From contig WOAB01000154.1 of NCBI GenBank assembly GCA_027886185.1, positions 1 to 64,000 of the forward strand: a stretch of DNA of 64,000 nt. Direction: 5' to 3'. Below the pieces are notes generated by a model that saw only the letters and a program-made list of their open reading frames with translations, searched no databases and had not been told where the DNA came from. Source of the DNA: Rheum nobile. Taxonomy: Eukaryota > Streptophyta > Magnoliopsida > Caryophyllales > Polygonaceae. The translations under genes and the position numbers were made by a program. Position 1 is the stretch's first letter, and each line of letters begins with the position of its first letter. Shown one piece after another: positions 58,201-64,000 of the stretch.

Positions 58201-59459
58201 GTCAGGGGCTAGCTGAAGTTTATATGGACATTTCCCACTGTATCAATCACCAGGAAAGGGCCATAAAATCGTGGGGAGAGCTTATTGGTAGCTTAGTTTT
58301 TAGGCTACTTTGTCGGTAAGGTTTGCAGCTTGAGGTACACATAATCACCAACATTGAAGGATTGCTGTGAGCGATGGAGATCGGTGCATTGCTTCATACG
58401 ATTCTGGGCACGAAGCAGGTGAAACTTGAGCATATTAACCCCCTGTTCCCCCTTCTGCAAGCTCCGATCAATAAGTGCAGATTTGCTCTCGCCGGGAAGA
58501 TAAGGGAGGTGCAAGTGAGGGGCCTGGCCGTAAATAATTTCATAGGGTGTAGCTTGAATAGCGGAATGGTAGGTTGTGTTGTACCACCATTCAGCCAAAG
58601 GGAGCCATTTACTCCAAGTATGAGGTGCTTCCGATGCCTTACATCTCAAGTAGGTCTCGAGAGTTTTGTTGGTGATTTCGGTCTGCCCGTCAGTCTGTGG
58701 ATGGTATGTCGTTGAGAGGTTGATGCTGACCCCATGGATCCGAAATAACTCCTGCCAGACCTCACTAATGAAGATAGGGTCACGATCACTAATGATGGAC
58801 TGTGGCATTCCGTGAAGCTTGAAAACATTATCCAGAAAAGCTTGAGCAACATCAAGGGCTGTATACGGATGGGCTAAAGCCAGGAAATGGGCATTCTTAC
58901 TCAAGCGATCCACAACCACCAATATAGTGGTTTTATGGAATGAAATTGGGACGTCTTCAATGAAATCCATACTGATGGATTGCCATATACCTTCAGGAAC
59001 TGGGAGTGGCTGTAAGAGACCCGGTTTTGCAGCTAAGTCATACTTATTCACTTGACAAACAGAACAATTCCTGATGTAATGCTGAACCTCTTTGTGCATC
59101 CCTGTCCAGAAGAAAAGTGACTTGATTCGACGAAGAGTTGCATCCCTACCCGAGTGGCCACCAATAGCTGAATCGTGGAGCCACTGGAAGATATGCTGCT
59201 TGACTGAGGGGTCGTTACCAATGACAAGCTTTCCTTGTCGACGCAACTCGTCATTCACATAGGTGTACTTAGGATGGGAATGGGGGTCAACCTGCACGTC
59301 ATTTATTATCTTCTGCAGTGCTGGATCAGTCTTCCAAAGAAGCTGTATGGATTCTAAAAATCCATCATGAACCTGGGTGAGTGTGAGCTGAAGCAATTGA
59401 GAGCCGGTAACTCGAGATAAAGCATCAGCACTCTTTCCCTTGCTTGTACTGGATTTCAA
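58201..59459 (-). pseudogene. Integrase of the complete gypsy element
   Basis: The frame 59459-58305 (384 residues) carries the HHCC domain (IGGHSGRDATLRRI, then CSVCQVNK) and the catalytic core: MDFIEDVP (first Asp), IISDRDPIF (second Asp) and TDGQTEITNKTLE with the catalytic Glu intact. A C-terminal GDYVYLKLQTLPTK follows. After 58305 a stop and a decayed GPF..L stretch lead to the chromodomain. The N-terminus overlaps the RNase H frame in a different phase, which marks a frameshift near 59450. Confidence 0.9.
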
Positions 59460-60711
59460 ACAAATACCCCATCAACTTAGAGAGCCACAAGTGTTGGAAA
59501 GGTGTGGACACGCGCTGCTCTAGCAGATATTTGAGACTTTTCTGATCGGTTCTGATAATGAAGGGTTTGTGAGTTAGGTAAGAACTCCAACTCTGAAGTG
59601 CATGAACAACAAGGAGTAATTCCTTCTCATAAACTGAGAGGGACTGATGTCGAGGCCCAAGAGCTCGGCAGATGAAGCATATAGGATGGTGGTCTTGCAT
59701 CAATACAGCTCCGATTCCCAGATTAGAAGCATCTGTTTCCATAATAAAAACCTTCTCAAAATCAGGTAGAGCCAATACCAGAGCAGAGGAGAGTGCAAAC
59801 ATCAGAGCTTGGAATGCCTCGGCAGCTTCAGTGCTCCACAGGAAACCATCCTTCTTCAGTAGAGATGATAGGGGCTTGGCAACTAAGCTATAATTCTGTA
59901 TGAAGCGTCTATAGTAATTGGCCAAACCCAAAAAGCTACGCAGCTGCTTTTGATTTGTGGGAATAGGCCAATTGGAGATGGCAGTAGTCTTCCCCGGGTC
60001 AGTACTTACTCCTGCGATAGAGATGAAATGCCCTAAGTACTCGACAATGGTAGCTCCAAAGGTGCATTTAGAGGATTTAAGATAGAGCTGATGATCCCGG
60101 AGAATGTGCAACACAGATTCAAGGTGGAATATATGATCCTCCCAGGTAGAGCTGTAAATAAGGATGTCGTCGAAGAAGACGAGGACAAACTTCCTAGCAA
60201 CCTTTCTGAAGACGTGATTCATCAATCCTTGAAATGTACAAGGAGCGTTTGTGAGGCCAAAGGGCATCACCAAATATTCATAGTGCCCCGAGTGTGTTTT
60301 AAAGGCAGTTTTAAACACATCACAAGGCTCCATCCTCAACTGATGAAACCCAGCTCGTAAGTCCAATTTAAAGAAGAATTTGGAGCCAGCCAACTCGTCC
60401 AATAAAGCCTCAAGTAGAGGAATTGGATATTTGTCTTTGATTGTTTGTTGATTTAGCCCCTTGTAATCAATACAAAGACGTCGGGATCCATCTTTTTTCT
60501 TCACCAAAACCACTAGGGAAGCATATGGGTTGGAGCTGTTCTGTATGATACCTTGATCAAGCATTTCCTGCACGAGCTTCTCAATTTCATCTTTCTGCAG
60601 AGTTGAGTATCTGTAGGGCCGTTTATTGATCGGATTAGCATCAGCCACTAGAGGTATCTGGTGATTGAAACCTTGTCTGAAAGGAGGCAAAGTAGTGGGT
60701 GCTTCAAACAC
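59425..60711 (-). pseudogene. Reverse transcriptase-RNase H of the complete gypsy element
   Basis: An uninterrupted 428-residue frame. RT: SLVVLVKKKDGSRRLCIDY, FFKLDLRAGFHQLRM, VMPFGLTNAPCTFQ, VLVFFDDILIYS (catalytic FFDD) and VEYLGHFIS. RNase H: IMETDASNLGIGAVLMQ (Asp), YEKELLLVVHAL (Glu) and FIIRTDQKSLKYLL (Asp). All active-site residues are kept, so this part could fold as an enzyme if translated. Its N-terminal join to the protease (about 60712-60790) has a frame change and a stop. Confidence 0.95.
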
Positions 60712-60789
60712 ATCAGCAAAACTGTGTAGGAGATGTTGGATAGCCTGATCATTAGCAGCATCAGCTCATGTAGTTTGGATATGGCAGAA

Positions 60790-61374
60790 TTATGGAGCTT
60801 CCATGTCTCGCTCATCAGCACATAGGGATGATTCACAAAGTTGCAGCAAAGCAATCTCAGGATTTTCCAGCATTAGCTTGTTGAGTTTACTTCCCTTAAT
60901 AACCTTGCAGCCTGGGTTCACTCCACGGAGGACATGCTTAACATTTTGGATTGTGAATTCCATTCGCAGATTCACAAAATCCCACCACACAGGGCCTACA
61001 GTTGTCAGCCATTGAATACCCAAAACTAAATCACAACAATCTAAAGGGAGGGTTCGAACCTCAATAGTAAAGTTGTAACCCTGAAGCCTCCAGGAAAACT
61101 CACTGCACTTGTAGTCTGAAATCAGTTTGTGTCCCACAACTGCCACTACTAGGGGTTTTACTGGTTCCAATTTGCACCCAACAACTTTGGCAATATCCAG
61201 ATTGACAAAGTTATGTGTACTCCCAGGGTCAATCAGAATATGCAGTTTAGTGGTTCCAATTTGACCAACAACCCTCATACAATTGAAGTGGGCAGATCCA
61301 TTCAAAGCATGAACATAAATCTGGGACTGCTCGGTAGGCTCAATAACTGAATCTTCATTCAATGCCTTAATCAT
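60790..61374 (-). pseudogene. Aspartic protease of the complete gypsy element
   Basis: The 194-residue frame contains LHILIDPGSTHNFVN, the active site (usual D-S-G-S-T-H-N-F; here D-P-G-S), YNFTIEVRTLPLDCCDLVLG and IQWLTTVGPVWWDF. It would cut the polyprotein. The Ser to Pro change next to the catalytic Asp may be tolerated or inactivating. A stop at about 61383 separates it from the knuckle frame. Confidence 0.85.
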
Positions 61375-61383
61375 CTCACAAGA

Positions 61384-61737
61384 CTAATAAGCAAAATCTT
61401 CATCACATTCAAGCACAGAAATCTGTGATCTCTTATGTTTTAAATGGTGGCCAGGTGTATAGGGTTCATCACAGAACATACACAACCCCTTATTCCTCCG
61501 CTCTTGCATCTCAGCATAAGAATACTTCCTAGTAGCCTTATCATTCAACAACTTGGGAGTAGGAAGTGAAGCCCGTGGAGTGAATGACTTGGTAGGTTCT
61601 GGAGTAGGTAAAAGAGGGGCTGCTTTGTAGCTAGTGGTAAGTGGTGATTTCAGGAAAGAGGTATATGGGCTGTTTTGTGGATTTTGGGAGAATTTCGATG
61701 GGGCCTGTTGGAGGGAGGACTCGTGTAATCTGGCCAA
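61384..61737 (-). pseudogene. Gag nucleocapsid part with altered zinc knuckle
   Basis: After a Pro/Ser/Thr-rich linker, YSYAEMQERRNKGLCMFCDE and PYTPGHHLKHKR form the chromovirus knuckle (C-x2-C...G-H). The last ligand, normally Cys shortly after the His, is not present (H-H-L-K-H), so metal binding is doubtful or uses His. A stop lies on both sides of this frame. Confidence 0.75.
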
Positions 61738-61770
61738 ACGAGCAGCCTCCCCTAAGGTATTAGGATTAAA

Positions 61771-62535
61771 CTACCTTACATGGAGTTGTAGACGGGGTGC
61801 CATATTAGCAAGGAAGATGCTCAAAGCATGTGGAAGGGGTAAGGTTAATCGGGTTAGAGCACACTCAAATTTATCTAGATAATCCTCCACAGAATCAGTA
61901 GTTTGCTTCAAATTCACCAGATCCGCAAGGGGATCGTCAAATAACCTGCCAAATCGGGTCGATACATCCACAATATACTCCGGCCAAGAGGGAAAATTAC
62001 CAAAACGAGTATTCATGTAATTGTGATGCCATTGGAGTGCCTTACCCTCCATGTGAATTGAAGCAAGACGTACCTTCATATCTGGATTGGTCCCATCCAG
62101 TAAGAAGAATTGTTCACAGCGGTAGATCCACTCGCGAAAGAGGGTACCATCGAATTTGGGGAAATCGAATTTGGTAAGCCGAGCAGACAAACCATTTGGA
62201 TTGATTGGAGCTCTGAATGTGTGTGGTTGCTGACGAAGATTGGAAAGCTGACCCCCGGTGAGATCTGGAGGATCCGTACGAATCGGCTGAAGCGGAGTTG
62301 AGGAATTGAAGGTTTCCTGCGTCGTTGAACTCATCGGGTCAACCGGAGACGGCTTCGGTGTTCCACCGACTTGAGAGGAGAAATAATCACACAGGAGGTC
62401 TTTGAGTTCTGCTTTGAGTTCTTCCTTCAACTCCTGGTTTCGAGCTGCTTGCTCCTCCACTTGCTTCGTTTGTTGAGCTCGCAACTCCTCTAACTGACGA
62501 TTCATCTCATTCATCGATTGTTGCCTGGTGTCCAT
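61771..62535 (-). pseudogene. Gag capsid region of the complete gypsy element
   Basis: Starting at the ATG 62535 (MDTRQQSMNEMNRQLEELRA), about 25 bases from the primer site. An N-terminal coiled coil (NRQLEELRAQQTKQVEEQ) leads to the capsid domain: LTKFDFPKFDGTLFREWIYR, EGKALQWHHNYM, FGRLFDDPLADLVNLKQT and SVEDYLDKFECALTRL. This is the plant retrotransposon gag capsid pattern. The 254-residue frame ends at a TAG near 61770, just before the knuckle part. Confidence 0.9.
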
Positions 62536-62559
62536 GGATTCCGTTCAGTCGATCGAAGT

Positions 62560-62571
62560 GCTCTGATACCA
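62560..62571 (-). other. Primer binding site of the complete gypsy element
   Basis: TGGTATCAGAGC on the minus strand, one base after the 5' LTR; complementary to initiator tRNA-Met. Confidence 0.95.
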
Positions 62572-62572
62572 A

Positions 62573-62901
62573 TGAGACAGGGGGATAAGCCAATCCAGAA
62601 ATTCACACAAGAATTCGAGAATTGGTGATTCCAACCTAGAAGTTACCTGTAAAGAAGATGAGGAACTCGAAGGGAATGGAAATCAGATGGGAAACGAGTT
62701 TTGGAGAGAGAGAATGGGAGTTCTGTAATTTGATTGATACCCTTCAAAAAAAGGGGATAACAGAATACAAATAGTGATGACATGACAGCGAAACAGAAAT
62801 TCAAACCGGAACAAACCGGTTTAGGGAAAGCTTTAAAACAGAATTAAACCGGCACTGCGAGAACCGGGTTCGAAGATATAAAAGCAGGGATTCCTATAAC
62901 A
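62573..62901 (-). repeat. 5' LTR of the complete gypsy element (329 bp)
   Basis: Mirror of the LTR at 57579-57910; its outer end on the minus strand begins TGTTATAGGAATCC. A (GA)n-rich stretch and a few substitutions distinguish it from its partner. Confidence 0.95.
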
Positions 62902-62906
62902 TGCGG

Positions 62907-63600
62907 GAGACATCAGAGGCGGAGGACGAACAACTTAAGCAATGGGGCACCAGTTTAGGATGAACATCAGAGGCAAATCGGGGCAATGCGAGACCGCACA
63001 AGGAGATTTGACCAAGGAAGGCTGAGTAGACGAGTCAAAGGAGGAGTGGCGGTACAACAAAATAGAGGAAGCGGTTGATCCGGTCTGAAGAGCAGAGGTC
63101 ACGGTGAAGCATAACAAAGGTCGCGGTGGAAGAGGAGATCTGAAGAGAACCACACCGGAGCATAGAGAACACATCCAAACAGAGACGTAGAAGACGAGAA
63201 GTAGAGGGCAAATAGATGCAGGAAGGAAAACATATCTGGATAATGGAGATGACGAAGAAGGGAGGAACAATTTCAATTTTGTGTTCATTAGAGATTTCAG
63301 ATTGAGATCTGGTGGAAACAAGGTGAAATCCTTTCCACTAGTGCCCCAAAAGGGATGAAAGAACAAGAGGACGGCCCAGAAGAAAGAAAATTAAGAGAGA
63401 GGGGCTCTGATTTTAGAGAGAGAAATGAGCAGTTCTTTTGAAGAAGAAAAATAACTTCACCTTTTATCCACTCTATATATTTTAAAGGAGAGATCATGTT
63501 TGTACAAAAATTTGCGTGACTTGGCAAATTCTGTAATTGTTACGTGTCAGAAAATTTGAACCAAAATTTTGCAAATAAATAAATAAATATGCCTGAAGCA
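62907..63600 (-). other. Right flank; minus-strand leader-like sequence with TATA
   Basis: On the minus strand, AAAATATATAGAGTGG (about 63487-63472) is TATA-like and is followed by a pyrimidine-rich stretch (CTCTCTAAAATCAGAGCCCC and TTCTTTCTTCTGGGCC-like text). Small open frames at 62935-63366 and 63297-63527 lack motifs. It could be the promoter and 5' leader of an element or gene that the gypsy copy has split. Weak evidence. Confidence 0.3.
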
Positions 63601-64000
63601 CGTGATAATAACAATACAGTTGCTAAGCCACTTCTCCATCTTCTTCTACCCACGTTGCCCACCTCTCCATCCTTTATCCCATGTTCTCAACCGAATCAAC
63701 CATGTGCTCCAAATCTATAAAACCAACACTTTTATCTTTCTTCCTCTTGCTTTTCCCTACTTTTCGATTGTAATCTCTGCACAAATTGGTGATTTTTCTT
63801 CCCTACTGTTCGTGTTTAGGTTTCTTCAATTTTTTGATTTCTGTGTTCTTTAGGCATAGTCGTATATGAAATCAGTTCCTTTGTTGATGTGGTCCTTCTA
63901 TTTAAGGATTTAGGGTGTGTTTTTTACTATTCTGCACAAATTGGTGATTTTTCTTCTCTGTTGTCCGTGTTTAGGTTTCTTCAATTTTTTTGATTTTTGT
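63601..64000 (+). other. Promoter/leader-like DNA with a 155-bp-spaced duplication
   Basis: ATCTATAAAACC at about 63713 is TATA-like on the plus strand and is followed by a T/C-rich leader. The block ACAAATTGGTGATTTTTCTT (with CGTGTTTAGGTTTCTTCAAT) occurs at 63781 and again at 63936. The second copy runs off the window end. A gene could start beyond the edge. Confidence 0.4.

Larger units (their letters stand above)
57579..62901 (-). mobile_element. Structurally complete gypsy chromovirus (Reina-like), 5.3 kb
   Basis: Both LTRs (57579-57910 and 62573-62901), an initiator-Met primer site and all pol domains are present. TGCGG flanks both ends (57574-57578 and 62902-62906), a 5-bp target duplication. 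Compact size, short LTRs and a C-terminal chromodomain suit the Reina clade (inference). Gene order on the minus strand is gag, zinc knuckle, protease, RT/RNase H, integrase, chromodomain. A functional relative has one long polyprotein; here it is split by several stops and shifts. By eye the LTRs differ at about a dozen to fifteen positions, so the insertion is not very recent. Confidence 0.95.

Overview
The window reads as nuclear DNA of a flowering plant, probably a eudicot, in a transposon-dense region (pericentromeric or heterochromatic by inference). The reasons are dense nested retrotransposons and DNA transposons, initiator-Met-tRNA primer sites, plant-type GT-AG introns, degenerate CCCTAAA telomere-type repeats, TGGGCC/telo-box promoter motifs and an integrated pararetrovirus fragment. 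I see no intact single-copy host gene, rRNA or tRNA. Nearly all coding sequence belongs to transposons and most of it is broken by stops and frameshifts.

Layout. 1-7.3 kb: decayed Ty3/gypsy pieces (a polyprotein tail at 0.8 kb, then gag zinc knuckle, protease, RT and integrase from 2.2 to 7.2 kb, with about 1.9 kb of foreign DNA replacing the RNase H region). 8.1-9.45 kb: a gypsy gag on the minus strand. 11.2-11.6 kb: one end of a CACTA element. 11.7-15.35 kb: an LTR flanked by two diverging primer sites, then a deleted gypsy body. 15.36-16.7 kb: an LTR-like block. 16.7-19.9 kb: an endogenous caulimovirid-type pararetrovirus fragment (minus strand). 19.9-22.6 kb: a minus-strand DUF1985-type transposon gene with TGTCAC-rich repeats, a TATA box and a (CT)n leader. 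24.9-25.6 kb: two converging Helitron 3' ends and a foldback MITE.

25.2-48.8 kb carries the best-developed system: a decayed autonomous plant Helitron on the minus strand. Rep (HUH and two-Tyr motifs) and a Pif1-family helicase lie at 25.8-32.1 kb, and an RPA-like single-strand-binding protein at 46.4-48.8 kb. Together these would nick, unwind and protect single-stranded DNA during rolling-circle transposition. The 14 kb between them holds a hAT MITE with a 3.3-kb solo LTR nested in it (both target duplications readable), a promoter-like region with repeated TGGGCC palindromes, plus-strand leader cassettes each followed by long (CT)n tracts, a duplicated exon pair, an unknown minus-strand gene, and a 1.4-kb degenerate telomere-like array with a higher-order period of roughly 0.3 kb. 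A 1.2-kb hAT element sits inside an RPA exon.

48.9-56.8 kb: an internally deleted chromovirus-like (Tekay/Del type by inference) LTR element with LTRs of about 3 kb. 56.8-57.15 kb: a LINE RNase H tail with poly(A). 57.58-62.90 kb: a structurally complete 5.3-kb gypsy chromovirus (Reina-like by inference) on the minus strand, with 5-bp target duplication, both LTRs, primer site, gag, protease, RT/RNase H, integrase and chromodomain, but disrupted reading frames. 62.9-64.0 kb: promoter-like host or repeat DNA with a 155-bp-spaced duplication.
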